Positions 36,406 through 49,383 are shown, counted from the stretch's first letter. The stretch is 64,000 nucleotides of DNA from Corynebacterium tuberculostearicum (GCF_030506365.1 NZ_CP073092.1:124001-188000); one strand, 5' to 3'. Translations and numbers: made by a program. Notes: generated from the letters alone by a model not told the origin.

Positions 36406-36448
36406 GGGTTCCTCTCTAAAACGACAAAGCCGGTTCATCTATACTTTA

Positions 36449-36466
36449 TAGACAAACCGGTTTGTA
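36449..36466. promoter_or_regulatory. Palindromic operator in the mcbR promoter
   Basis: ACAAACCGGTTTGT at 36452-36465 is a perfect 14-base palindrome. The longer TAGAC-N6-GTTTG partly fits the known McbR site TAGAC-N6-GTCTA. It lies upstream of TATAAA/TATAGA-like -10 sequences of mcbR, so it is a good candidate for autoregulation. Confidence 0.6.
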
Positions 36467-36483
36467 CGCGAATTAAATTCGGG

Positions 36484-36732
36484 CTACTTCTTGATGAGCC
36501 CCACGATCCACAACAGGATACAAGCACCACCCGTAGCGGCAATCAAGGAGAAGATCCATCCACCTTCCTCAATGTTCAGGAAGTGGATAATCATGCCACC
36601 GATGATGCCACCCAGCACACCAACAATAAGGTTGGTCAGCAGGCCGTGGTCGCGCTTCATAATCTTCTCTGCCAGCCAGCCGGCAATGATACCGATGATA
36701 ATCGAGCTAAAAAGCCCCAGTCCCAAATTCAT
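36484..36732 (-). CDS. GlsB/YeaQ/YmgE-family small membrane protein
   Basis: An 82-residue protein with three hydrophobic helices. The glycine-rich core GIIAGWLAEKIMKRDHGLL followed by LIVGVLGGIIGGMI is the signature of transglycosylase-associated, stress-induced membrane proteins. Function unknown; often induced by acid or osmotic stress. AGGAGG lies five bases before the ATG at 36732. It lies directly upstream of mcbR's divergent neighbour region on the same strand. Confidence 0.88.
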   Translation of the reverse strand: MNLGLGLFSSIIIGIIAGWLAEKIMKRDHGLLTNLIVGVLGGIIGGMIIHFLNIEEGGWIFSLIAATGGACILLWIVGLIKK

Positions 36733-36805
36733 GCAATCCTCCTAAATTAGCGGTCATACCTTAGCGTACACGAGCGCACACTACCTAAGGCGGCCCCACA
36801 CAACA

Positions 36806-36837
36806 AGAGCGCTCCGCCCTTGTGGGCGAAGCGCTCT
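36806..36837 (-). terminator. Terminator of the universal stress protein gene
   Basis: AGAGCGCTCCGCCC pairs with GGGCGAAGCGCTCT over 14 bases with one mismatch around TTGT. No strong T-run follows, but the hairpin sits 15 bases past the stop at 36852. Confidence 0.7.
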
Positions 36838-36851
36838 ATGAACAGCAGCTT

Positions 36852-37751
36852 TTAGCTTTCCTCATCCGGACGGACAACCATCATCGGGCACGGTGCGGAC
36901 TGCAACAGTGCGCGAGAGGTCGAGCCCAAGAGCATACCTTTAAAGCCGCCACGACCGTGCGAACCTACAACCAAAAGCTGCGCGCCTTCTGCAGCCTCGG
37001 TCAAAGCGCTCACTGGACGGTCACGGGTAATGAGCTTCTTTACCTCAACCTCTGGGTATTCCTCACGCGGCTCCTTCAGATTCTCAGTCAGAAGCTCGCT
37101 CTGCTCCTTTTCAATATCAGCCCACTCGGACTGGGCGGCCGACAGACCCGCCAAGGAAGCCTGCACCTGCATATCCATCCAAGTATGCACGGCGATCAAA
37201 GCAGCACCGCGGGCCTGTGCCTCACGGAACGCATAAGCCGTGGCCTTCTGCGAAACCTCAGAACCATCCACGCCAACAACGACAGGGCCGTACTTGGTGG
37301 AGTCCGTGACATGATTATCCTCGCGAACGACGACGACCGGGCAAGAGGCGTGGGACACAACCGAAGCGGAGACAGAACCCATCACCATGCCGGACAGGCC
37401 ACCCATGCCGCGGGAGCCCATGACGATCATGGTGACATCGTGCGACATTTCTAGCAGCATGTCGATCGGGGAGCCCTCGGCCACAGTGTGACCAATCTTC
37501 AGCTCTGGGGCTACCTCATGAGCGATGGCGCGAGCTTCCTCGATCTTCTCGAGGGTCTCGGCCTGCAAGTCGTCGAAAAGCTCCTTAGGCGGAACCATGC
37601 CTTCTGCGTACAGGAACTGTGGCATGGTGTAGCTAGATGCGATTCGCAGTGGAATCCCGCGCTTCATAGCCGTATTTGCGGCCCAACGAACTGCATTCTT
37701 CGATGCATCCGAACCGTCAACGGCAACGACTACAATGTCTTCCTTAGCCAT
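36852..37751 (-). CDS. Tandem-domain universal stress protein
   Basis: A 299-residue protein with two USP domains (about 1-145 and 155-295). The first contains VVAVDGSDASKNAVRWAA and the ATP-type loop MGSRGMGGLSGMVMGSVS; the second contains VGVDGSEVSQKA and VGSHGRGGFKGMLLGSTSRAL. Both GXXGXXXXGS motifs are intact, so ATP binding is likely. It probably supports survival under stress. AAAGGA is well placed before the ATG. A 47-aa ORF lies just upstream on the same strand. Confidence 0.93.
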   Translation of the reverse strand: MAKEDIVVVAVDGSDASKNAVRWAANTAMKRGIPLRIASSYTMPQFLYAEGMVPPKELFDDLQAETLEKIEEARAIAHEVAPELKIGHTVAEGSPIDMLLEMSHDVTMIVMGSRGMGGLSGMVMGSVSASVVSHASCPVVVVREDNHVTDSTKYGPVVVGVDGSEVSQKATAYAFREAQARGAALIAVHTWMDMQVQASLAGLSAAQSEWADIEKEQSELLTENLKEPREEYPEVEVKKLITRDRPVSALTEAAEGAQLLVVGSHGRGGFKGMLLGSTSRALLQSAPCPMMVVRPDEES

Positions 37752-37792
37752 GATGTGTCCTTTCGGTGGTTATACCTTAATTGTAGTACGGA

Positions 37793-37936
37793 TTAGGCTT
37801 GAGGGTTGACGGTTGCAGCCTCGGAATTCGACGGGAACATAACGGTGTACACAAACTCCAGGACGGTGCGAATTACGGCACCAATACCTTCAGAGAAAAA
37901 GGCAACAACCGGTTCAATGAGAGAATTAAAATCCAT
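37793..37936 (-). CDS. 47-residue hydrophobic/amphipathic protein
   Basis: A short ORF starting MDFNSLIEPVVAFFSEGIGA and ending in a polar tail (NSEAATVNPQA). The middle is a likely helix (VIRTVLEFVYTVMF). Size and composition recall small corynebacterial outer-membrane porins of the PorA/PorH type, but I see no clear homology. Codon choice looks like real coding sequence. No Shine-Dalgarno sequence precedes the ATG. Its start shares CATG with the divergent RluA gene. It lies 41 bases before the USP gene, on the same strand. It may be a leader-region artefact. Confidence 0.5.
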   Translation of the reverse strand: MDFNSLIEPVVAFFSEGIGAVIRTVLEFVYTVMFPSNSEAATVNPQA

Positions 37937-38927
37937 GGACAAAACATTAATACATCGCCGAAAAGGTTTCACGCCTTTGCCGATTAAAGACGGCTTGAAT
38001 CCAACCCGCGTGCGCACTTCCGAGGCAGGCATAACAGCCTGGGATTTTCTTAGTGCAGTCATTTCGGCACAACGCCACCGACATCCCGACGATGACGCCT
38101 CGGCGCTCCAAGCGCGTTTCGACTCTGGCGAGGTTGTCCTACGCAATCAGACCAGGCTTCGGCCGGACTCAATATTAGGCAACGACGAGGACGTCTTTTT
38201 CTACCGCATTCCGGCACCCGAAACACCGGTACCTTACGACGTCCCCATTCTCTTCGAGGATGAACATATCCTCGTCGCCGATAAGCCGCCGTTTATGGCA
38301 ACCATGCCACGCGCACGCCACATCGTACAGACCGCTACAGTCCAGCTACGGCGAATGACCGGTAACGACGAGCTTGCCCCAGCGCACCGCCTAGACAGAC
38401 TTACCTCCGGAATTTTGCTATTCACCAAACACCGGGATGCTCGCGGCGCCTACCAAACGCTGTTTGCGGAAAAGAAGGTACAGAAGACCTATCAGGCGAT
38501 CGCCGAATACCGCCGCTTTCCGACGCCCCTCCAGTGGGCCTCCCACCTCACCAAGACCCCCGGCGAAATCCAAGGCCGCATAGGCGATGGCACCCCCAAC
38601 GCATTTACTACTCTGACTGCAGTAGAACTAATAGATAACGCCCCGTATGAAAAGATCCACGGAGAACTGCCACAATTAGGCAAATACACGCTCAAACCCA
38701 CCACGGGCAAGACCCATCAATTGCGTCTCCACATGTGGCAGGCTGGAATACCCATCCTGGGTGATCCTGTCTATCCAGAAATCTATCCCGAGGATGCTGA
38801 GGATATGCGTATCCCAATGCATCTCACAGCAACCCACATCGAATTTACCGACCCCCTCAGCGGGAAGTACCGGGAGTTCGAGTCCGCTCTTCCTCTCTGC
38901 ACGCACCGCCTAATCGATCAGGCATAG
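37935..38927 (+). CDS. RluA-family pseudouridine synthase
   Basis: A 330-residue enzyme that isomerises uridine in RNA. The catalytic motif HRLDRLTSGILLFTK places the aspartate at Asp154. PILFEDEHILVADKPPFM and KTHQLRLHMW fit the family, and the N-terminus (about 10-90) could be a small RNA-binding part. Target uridines are unknown. The ATG at 37935 overlaps the divergent small-ORF start. AGAG lies upstream but weakly, so the start could be different by a few codons. It is convergent with the rRNA operon after about 280 bases without a gene. Confidence 0.88.
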   Translation: MDKTLIHRRKGFTPLPIKDGLNPTRVRTSEAGITAWDFLSAVISAQRHRHPDDDASALQARFDSGEVVLRNQTRLRPDSILGNDEDVFFYRIPAPETPVPYDVPILFEDEHILVADKPPFMATMPRARHIVQTATVQLRRMTGNDELAPAHRLDRLTSGILLFTKHRDARGAYQTLFAEKKVQKTYQAIAEYRRFPTPLQWASHLTKTPGEIQGRIGDGTPNAFTTLTAVELIDNAPYEKIHGELPQLGKYTLKPTTGKTHQLRLHMWQAGIPILGDPVYPEIYPEDAEDMRIPMHLTATHIEFTDPLSGKYREFESALPLCTHRLIDQA

Positions 38928-39206
38928 CCGACACATTGTGTAGTCCATGAAACTGTCACGTGGCGAAAAAGTATAGCCAAAGCCGGTGCCCTTTACGAGT
39001 AGATAAAGGAAGATCACCGAGCCATTCCTAGTCCGTAGATCCCCAGCAACAAGCACAGTTGGGTGCGGGAACACTCTCAATCGCTCGTCCTGAAGTGTTC
39101 TCCTGGGGCGCCTAATGCCTATAAACTTCAGCGACGACGAAAGACGGCGGTGTGCAGCTTGCTACGTGTTCCGTCGCGTGATGCTTGCTCCCGCAAAACG
39201 TGAAAA
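38928..39206. other. Gene-free region between rluA-like gene and rrn terminator
   Basis: No credible ORF or RNA is visible. An inverted repeat AACACT...AGTGTT lies near 39070-39099 and may form a hairpin, possibly ending the rightward transcript. Nothing else stands out. Confidence 0.4.
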
Positions 39207-39244
39207 AAGGGAAGAGGACGGTGGGTGTACCGTCCTCTTCCCTT
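39207..39244 (-). terminator. Terminator of the rRNA operon
   Basis: A perfect 16-base stem (AAGGGAAGAGGACGGT with its complement) closes a 6-base loop. On the minus strand a T-rich run (TTTTTTCACGTTTT) follows. It lies about 30 bases past the 5S gene. Confidence 0.97.
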
Positions 39245-39276
39245 CTTTTGGGTTATTAAGTTGTCTTTGTTGTTTG

Positions 39277-39395
39277 GTGTCGGCGGTGACTTACTCTCCC
39301 ACAACCTCCCGGTTGCAGTACCATCAGCGTGTGCAGGCTTAGCTTCCGGGTTCGGAATGGGACCGGGCGTTTCCCTGCAGCTATTGACCACCGAC
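39277..39395 (-). rRNA. rrf: 5S ribosomal RNA
   Basis: The minus strand reads TTGTCGGTGGTCAATAGCTG at the 5' end, then CGGTCCCATTCCGAACCCGG and AGTAAGTCACCGCCGACA at the 3' end, all standard for 5S. The ends pair with each other. Exact ends are uncertain by a few bases. Confidence 0.93.
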
Positions 39396-39436
39396 AAACA
39401 TACGAAGCATTCCAACCCTTAGGTGTGCTTTCGGGT

Positions 39437-39465
39437 GTTGTGTCAGATACTGCATAGTGGACGCG
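39437..39465 (-). other. 3' half of the 23S processing stem
   Basis: This 29-base stretch is nearly complementary to 42724-42751 upstream of 23S. Together they form a long stem around the 23S sequence, the usual substrate for RNase III during pre-rRNA cutting. Confidence 0.75.
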
Positions 39466-39524
39466 GTCACGACAGTGACAATGATTCTTTACTCTTTTGT
39501 TTTGCCAGTACACGTAGTGTGTTG

Positions 39525-42598
<3,074 letters not shown>

Positions 42599-43042
42599 CC
42601 ACACAACAAAAATGCGGGTGGCCACACAAGTGAACTTGACAAAAAATTGATTAAAGAAAAAAGAAATCACACAAACACACACAAACAAACCACAAAAGCA
42701 ATCCATCTGGTGTGTTTAATGCTCGCGTCCACTATACAGTTCTCACACAACACCCCAACCACACCCTGCCAACACGGGCAGTGTCAGCAAGACTCATGGT
42801 CAGGCACAAAAAAGGGGGATAATGCCCCAGACACCCAACAATGCACCAACATACAAACAACATTTACTTTTCACTGTGCATGGACAACGTGTGTCACAAA
42901 GCGCCATTCAAACACTTGGATTTTGCCTCTTAGGTGTGTGTTTCACCCGGACAATTTTTCAACAATAAAAGTTGGCAGCATGACACTCGCATACTCAACC
43001 AACCACAGGATGCAACTGCACCCAGAAAAATAAAAGCTCCTT
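42599..43042 (-). other. 16S-23S spacer without tRNA
   Basis: About 440 bases, rich in A and C on the plus strand. I find no tRNA cloverleaf, which fits corynebacterial rrn operons. It includes the 5' half of the 23S processing stem and a boxA-like TGAGAACTG segment. Confidence 0.8.
42724..42751 (-). other. 5' half of the 23S processing stem, with boxA-like segment
   Basis: The minus strand reads GTTGTGTGAGAACTGTATAG followed by TGGACGCG. It is complementary to 39437-39465 with few mismatches. The TGAGAACT core repeats the leader element at 44908-44931. Confidence 0.75.
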
Positions 43043-44565
<1,523 letters not shown>

Positions 44566-45082
44566 TTTCAGAACAAAAATCCGAAACAGGCCGTGAAAAG
44601 CCCGAAACCCAACAAAAGAACAAACCACCACAAACCACAAAAGCCTGTGCTGGCGTCCAAAAAATTACTACAAAGAAAAATAAACAGTTCCCTCAACCCG
44701 ACGGGGTCAAAAATAAGGAAACCAAAAAGTTGAACACAATCACATGCCAACCAATCCATCTCAATGCAGCCGAAACACCAAACAGCATTCAAATAGGTAC
44801 GTGTTCCACATACCCAACCGGCACACACCAACCAACAAACCACTAAGCCTGCTGGCAGACAAACCAATCAACACACAACCATGCACACAAAAAATAAAAA
44901 GTACATTGGCACACTATTGAGTTCTCAAACATCATCACCACACAACAACCACACACACTTTGGCGTGTAGCTCATTGTGAGCAAAAAGAATTTTGTTTTG
45001 TCAGGGCCTGTTTTCCTATCGCCGCTTCAGCCAGGAACTTTAGTGTTCCTGTGGGGCGCTGTCGGTCGCGCTGACCCGTATT
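44566..45082 (-). other. rRNA operon leader
   Basis: About 500 transcribed bases before 16S with no gene. A TGAGAACTCAATAGTGTGCC segment (44908-44931) matches the rrn leader element common in actinobacteria, probably involved in antitermination or processing. A small hairpin (AGGAAC with GTTCCT) lies at 45033-45050. Confidence 0.7.
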
Positions 45083-45111
45083 AAGTTACACAGCGACTCA
45101 AACAAACACAA
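45083..45111 (-). promoter_or_regulatory. Probable rrn promoter
   Basis: On the minus strand TTGTGT (45106-45111) and TAACTT (45083-45088) are separated by exactly 17 bases. They lie just upstream of the rrn leader. A second promoter is possible. Confidence 0.65.
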
Positions 45112-45141
45112 ATCCCCAGGCCAACCCTTCTTTTGAGCGGT

Positions 45142-46113
45142 TTAATCTATGCCCATCCATGCACTCAATCCGCCCCTATGAGCGTTCACTCGGCGAATGT
45201 ACGCGGGCAGCATCAAAGCCCAGACTGTATAGAAAGCCACCGCCAAGAAGAGCTGGGCAATCGCGGAGACCTGCACCAGAGTGCGCAGAAGTGCCATCCC
45301 GGCAATGAGGACCAGGTAGAGAGCGAATAGATGCCAGTTCTTCTTTCCCAGAAATTCCAGACTGACCACTACAGGGGCGCAGGTGGCACTAAGCAGCACG
45401 ATGTCCGCTACAAGTTCACCGTCGTTTGCCAGTACTGCACTGGAGGTGGTCGCGACTAGGACAGGTATCAGGCCGAGCACGGCAGTGTGGCGGGCCCAGA
45501 CGGTACGGCTACCACCAAGCACCGTGTATTCGCGCAGAGATACTCGCAAGCTGTGGAAAGCTGCGAAGAGCATCGCAATTGAAAGTGTCCAGATGAAGAT
45601 GCCAAGGAAACCAAGCAACGGGATGTCCTCCTTATACCGGCTAAGTACAAACCCGATTGCTAGCGCCAGACACGCAGCACCCCATGCCTTGACCTGCCGG
45701 CGGTAAATGGTTTGCCCGGCCAAGGTGCGGGGGAACCATCCGAATCCGCTTGAGGGTTGGGAATCGGCAGTGGTGTGCCCAGTCCGTTTAGGAGTAGCTC
45801 TGCGGTACATAGCCCACGCCGCCGCGACGGCATAAATGGGCAATGCCCACCACAACTGCACGGTGAGGGCGCCGATAGCTGACGCTAGTGCGCACAGGGC
45901 AACGAGACAGCGGCGATGCTCATTCCAGATTTTCGAGCCTAGCCCCACCAGCTGATACTTCTTAAAGTCTGGTGCCAGGGAAAGTATTAGTGCTAAGGAA
46001 AAGATCACGGGGAGCGCGTTCCACGTTCCCTGCGCCATGACGGGCATGACGAGCAAAGCGAAAAGGAAAAAGGTCCAGCGCCACCAATCGCCTAGGTACC
46101 ACAGGAGTTTCAT
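45142..46113 (-). CDS. ABC transporter-associated membrane protein
   Basis: A 323-residue protein with about eight hydrophobic helices. It has no recognised enzymatic motif. Its ATG overlaps the stop of the ATPase gene by four bases (ATGA), and a GntR regulator precedes that, so the three form one operon like ytr-type systems in Firmicutes. It probably forms the membrane part of the exporter. Substrate unknown. The rrn promoter lies about 30 bases downstream of its stop. Confidence 0.78.
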   Translation of the reverse strand: MKLLWYLGDWWRWTFFLFALLVMPVMAQGTWNALPVIFSLALILSLAPDFKKYQLVGLGSKIWNEHRRCLVALCALASAIGALTVQLWWALPIYAVAAAWAMYRRATPKRTGHTTADSQPSSGFGWFPRTLAGQTIYRRQVKAWGAACLALAIGFVLSRYKEDIPLLGFLGIFIWTLSIAMLFAAFHSLRVSLREYTVLGGSRTVWARHTAVLGLIPVLVATTSSAVLANDGELVADIVLLSATCAPVVVSLEFLGKKNWHLFALYLVLIAGMALLRTLVQVSAIAQLFLAVAFYTVWALMLPAYIRRVNAHRGGLSAWMGID

Positions 46114-46913
46114 GCTTTCTCCTCCAATGCCATAACCGCACGTTCCAAGGAAACTTCATTGATCCGCAGGCCATGGGCCTGGGCCGTGCGGAAGATAGAC
46201 TCGGTGGCGGCAGAGCGGGCGTCGACAAGCAGGCGATCTCCTACAAGCGTGGTTTCTCTACTCAGCACTGGGAGATCGAGCTCTTCGACCGCTGCGTTGA
46301 GAGCCTCCGATGGGCCCGTGAGCTCAAGTATTCCCTCGATGAAGTCATCAATGGGGCCTGAAATTGGACTGTCCCCCATAAGAGCGACGGTGTCGAGGAG
46401 GCCTGCTACCTCATTGAGGTGATGGGTAGAGATGACAATTGTGCGGCCGTGCTCCTCGCGAAGGACCTGATAGAAAAGCTCGCGGCGCTGAGTATCGAGG
46501 CCCAGATAGGGTTCGTCGAGAAGCATGACCTCACAGCCAGAAGCAACGGCGAAGATGAAGCCCACCGCAGACTTTTGCCCGCGGGACAGGGCAGAATAGG
46601 CCTTGGCCGGCACGTCGAAGCGAACCAGCAGCTCATTGAAGCGCTCCTCATCCCAGCGGGGCCAGCGCGCCTTACCAATGACGCCCAACTTTCCGATGCC
46701 CCAGGAATCCGGCAGCGGGTTATCAATCCCCATCAAAATGACCCGGTTGAGAACCGACTGCTTGTCAAAGGGTTCCTCGCCGAAGACCGTAATACCGCCA
46801 GATTGGATTTGCCCGGCAATCTTGCGCAGGAGCGTGGTTTTGCCAATGCCATTGGGGCCAACTAAGCCGTGTGTGAGGCCATCGGCAAAGGCGAAATCTC
46901 GTGTTCTAATCAT
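46110..46913 (-). CDS. ABC transporter ATP-binding protein
   Basis: A 267-residue ATPase. Walker A is GPNGIGKT at residues 19-26, the signature is LSRGQKS near 109-115, and Walker B is VMLLDEPYLGLD near 129-140, with the switch histidine in ISTHHLNEVAG. The C-terminal 80 residues are an extra domain. The protein starts close to the Walker A, missing part of the usual first strands. It pairs with the membrane protein downstream and the GntR regulator upstream, both overlapping by four bases. Similar systems handle antibiotics or envelope stress. Confidence 0.9.
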   Translation of the reverse strand: MIRTRDFAFADGLTHGLVGPNGIGKTTLLRKIAGQIQSGGITVFGEEPFDKQSVLNRVILMGIDNPLPDSWGIGKLGVIGKARWPRWDEERFNELLVRFDVPAKAYSALSRGQKSAVGFIFAVASGCEVMLLDEPYLGLDTQRRELFYQVLREEHGRTIVISTHHLNEVAGLLDTVALMGDSPISGPIDDFIEGILELTGPSEALNAAVEELDLPVLSRETTLVGDRLLVDARSAATESIFRTAQAHGLRINEVSLERAVMALEEKA

Positions 46914-47284
46914 GAGTACATCCCTCGGCTTTCTGCAACGCGATCAAATAGGTCATGGAGCTGGGCGCGGTTGTAACCTAAGCGAACGGCTTCGTCGACA
47001 AGCGGTGCCATGTATTCCGCCGCGAAATCGGCGCGGCGGCGCTCGCGGATCGTTTTCAGGGCCCCTTCTGCCACAAACATGCCGATACCGCGGCGCTTAT
47101 CCAGCACCCCGATATCCACAAGGAGGCTGATGCCCTTGCGGGCAGTGGCCGGGTTGATGTTGTGAAAATCAGCAAGCTCGTTAGTGGAAGGGGCCCTATC
47201 CCCCTCGCCCAAGGTCCCGTCCACGATGGCGTCTTCCACCAAGGAAGCAATCTGGCGGAAGAGTGGTTGCGTGGAATTATCCAT
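46910..47284 (-). CDS. GntR-family regulator, YtrA type
   Basis: A 124-residue regulator made of a winged helix-turn-helix (about 8-75) with a short C-terminal helix pair (about 85-120), as in the YtrA subfamily. STNELADFHNINPATARKGISLL is the recognition region. It has no ligand domain of usual size. It heads the operon for the ABC genes and probably represses them. A dyad in front of the gene is its likely operator. Confidence 0.88.
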   Translation of the reverse strand: MDNSTQPLFRQIASLVEDAIVDGTLGEGDRAPSTNELADFHNINPATARKGISLLVDIGVLDKRRGIGMFVAEGALKTIRERRRADFAAEYMAPLVDEAVRLGYNRAQLHDLFDRVAESRGMYS

Positions 47285-47299
47285 TGACTCTCGGTTCGT

Positions 47300-47325
47300 T
47301 GGTTAGTTACTTGTGTAACCAACCA
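47300..47325. promoter_or_regulatory. Dyad operator before the YtrA-type gene
   Basis: GGTTAGTTAC at 47301-47310 pairs with GTAACCAACC at 47315-47324 with one mismatch around TTGT. It sits 17 bases upstream of the start codon, where a repressor would block transcription. Confidence 0.65.
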
Positions 47326-47487
47326 TATCGGCAACACCCCACCCCTGCAATACTTCCAAAGAGAAAACTTTTTTGCTGCCACTGCGCTGGGATTTTGTCC
47401 AAAGTTATCGACGTTTTGTGACTAATGGGGCACACTGGAAACCACAAAGAATTTTATTTAGAACAATTAGAACGGAACTTAGGAGCC

Positions 47488-48585
47488 ATGCTTGAACGCA
47501 CACTCGTCTTTGTCGATACCTCATACTTGCTCGCTAGCTTTTATAACTCGTGGGAAACGGGTGCCCGCGCACAACTAGAAATCGATCTGCCCGAGGTAGT
47601 CAGCACCATGGGCGGGATGATCGAGAACCAACTCGGGACCCCCATCCAGCGCCAATACTGGTATGACGGCATTCCCGATACCGGCCCGCACCGCTACCAG
47701 CGCGCCCTGCGCACCTGCGAAGGGGTCCAGCTGCGCACCGGTCAGCTCATCGAATGGGGTGAGCGCCGCACCCAAAAGGCCGTAGATACCCGCCTCGTGG
47801 CAGACATGGTCATTGCCGCCATGAAGGGCCAATTCACTGACTTTGTGCTCGTCAGTGGCGATGCAGACATGATTCCCGGTGCTCAAGCCGCCGTGGATAA
47901 TGGCATCCGCGTACATCTTTATGGGTTTGGCTGGGACTCCATGTCCTCCGCACTGCGCCATGCCTGCGATTCCACCACCATCTTGGACCCTCGCGAGGAC
48001 TTCGCAGACGCTATGGAATTGCAGGTCCTAGAAGGCCCGCTTCCTCCAGTGGTGCGCGAAAATGCGCATAAAGAGGGCGAGGAAATGCCCGAACCGGATG
48101 AATGCGGCGAGCCCTCAGAGGTGGAGGCAGCCTTCGGCGCCACAGAAAAGCCCACCCCGGCCCCGACACCCAAGCCGGCTCCGCCCAAGGTGGAACCAGC
48201 AGAGGATTCCTCCGCCGAGGAGGGCTCCCCGGCGGAGAAGCCGGCGCCCAAGCCATCCATGATGGCACCGCGCCGCAAGCTGCGGTCCAAATATGTACCG
48301 CTACCGGAAGAAGTATGGAGCTCGGCCGGCTTCCAATCCCCATTCGACGTGGGCCAGCAATACGCCTCGTGGTGGTTCGATAACGCTGCTAGCACCGAGC
48401 AGCGAGATCAGGCACATCTACTTTCAGGCGGCGGGCTCCCCCCGGAGATCGACCGTCCGCTGTTGCAGTTTGCCTGCGAGACCCTGCACGAATACACCCT
48501 GACCGAAACCCAACGCGTGAACCTGCGCGATGGATTCCACTCAGGGATTCGTGGGGTTCTGATTAATGTTCGCCGGCAGAATTAA
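47488..48585 (+). CDS. NYN-domain (PIN-like) protein
   Basis: A 365-residue protein. The N-terminal NYN/LabA-type fold (about 1-165) carries the acidic residues expected of a metal-dependent RNase: Asp10 (LVFVDTSYLL), DTRLVADMV and LVSGDADMI. A proline/glutamate-rich linker (about 185-265) joins a second folded region (about 275-365) without motif. The ATG at 47488 follows TTAGGAG, with short spacing; an earlier ATG at 47425 has no ribosome site. RNA cleavage is inferred only. Its stop overlaps the convergent pspA-like gene as TTAA. Confidence 0.85.
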   Translation: MLERTLVFVDTSYLLASFYNSWETGARAQLEIDLPEVVSTMGGMIENQLGTPIQRQYWYDGIPDTGPHRYQRALRTCEGVQLRTGQLIEWGERRTQKAVDTRLVADMVIAAMKGQFTDFVLVSGDADMIPGAQAAVDNGIRVHLYGFGWDSMSSALRHACDSTTILDPREDFADAMELQVLEGPLPPVVRENAHKEGEEMPEPDECGEPSEVEAAFGATEKPTPAPTPKPAPPKVEPAEDSSAEEGSPAEKPAPKPSMMAPRRKLRSKYVPLPEEVWSSAGFQSPFDVGQQYASWWFDNAASTEQRDQAHLLSGGGLPPEIDRPLLQFACETLHEYTLTETQRVNLRDGFHSGIRGVLINVRRQN

Positions 48586-49319
48586 TCGCCAGACTCGAGC
48601 TCTTTCTTCTTTTTAAGATCCGCCCGGATGGCATCGAGGCGAGCAGTCGCCTTCATGTCATTGCCGGCGGCTTGGATCTCATTAATGCGATCGCCGCCGG
48701 TGGCGTGCTGCAATTCTTGCGCGCCAAGGGCATCGGCGTAGCGCTTTTCAATCTTGGCACGCACAGAATCAAGAGTAGGTACAGAATCGTCCGGGTTGAG
48801 CTGATTCATGGAATCAATAGCCTGGGCGTTCTTTTCCTGCATAGCCGCCTGGTCCGCCTGAGCCTCCAGCTGGCTAACCTGGGCCAGCTGTTCCTTCAAG
48901 CGCACCTCAGACTGCTGCTGCTGGCTCTTGGCCTGAGCGGCAGCCTGCTCCGCGGCGGCGTACTGCTGCTTAACGTCTTCCAGCTCCTGCTCCACTGCTA
49001 CCAGCTGGGAGGCAACCACTTCCGCAGCCTGGTTATATTCGGAAGCTTTTTGCGGATCCTCCGCAGAATCCGCCAGCTCCAACGCACGCTGGGTTTGAGA
49101 CTGGTAATCCTGCTGGGACTTGACCAGGCGGTTCATCTGCATCTCCAGCTGGGACTTATGGCCGATGATTTCTGCGGCGTGATCAGAAATCTGCTGGTGC
49201 TGCTCCTTAGCGGCCTGGACGGCCTGCTGGATCTGCACCTTCGGATCAGCGTTCTCATCAATCTTCTGATCGAAGGAACTCATCATGTACTTCCAGCCCT
49301 TGCTGAAGGGGTTAGCCAT
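48582..49319 (-). CDS. PspA/IM30-family protein
   Basis: A 245-residue coiled-coil protein. The start (NPFSKGWKYMMSSFDQKIDENADPKVQIQQAV, in part) matches the family's amphipathic N-terminus, and long heptad-rich helices rich in Gln, Ala and Glu fill the middle. PspA proteins protect the inner membrane under envelope stress. No PspBC homologues are nearby. The start at 49319 follows GGAG. It is convergent with the NYN gene and downstream of the thioredoxin gene. Confidence 0.9.
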   Translation of the reverse strand: MANPFSKGWKYMMSSFDQKIDENADPKVQIQQAVQAAKEQHQQISDHAAEIIGHKSQLEMQMNRLVKSQQDYQSQTQRALELADSAEDPQKASEYNQAAEVVASQLVAVEQELEDVKQQYAAAEQAAAQAKSQQQQSEVRLKEQLAQVSQLEAQADQAAMQEKNAQAIDSMNQLNPDDSVPTLDSVRAKIEKRYADALGAQELQHATGGDRINEIQAAGNDMKATARLDAIRADLKKKKELESGD

Positions 49320-49345
49320 TATCTTCTCCTTTGGACATAAAAAGA

Positions 49346-49383
49346 CGCTTTCTAGCGAGTTTAGCGATACTCACCAGAAAGCG
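49346..49383 (-). terminator. Terminator of the thioredoxin gene
   Basis: CGCTTTCT pairs with AGAAAGCG around a 22-base loop. On the minus strand TCTTTTTATG follows the stem. It lies just past the stop at 49403 and before pspA. Confidence 0.75.

Noticed and set aside
42599..43042. tRNA-Ile or tRNA-Ala in the rRNA spacer
   Set aside because: No cloverleaf or T-loop sequence is present.
47425..47487. Longer N-terminus of the NYN protein from ATG 47425
   Set aside because: No ribosome site precedes it, and the NYN fold begins right after 47488.
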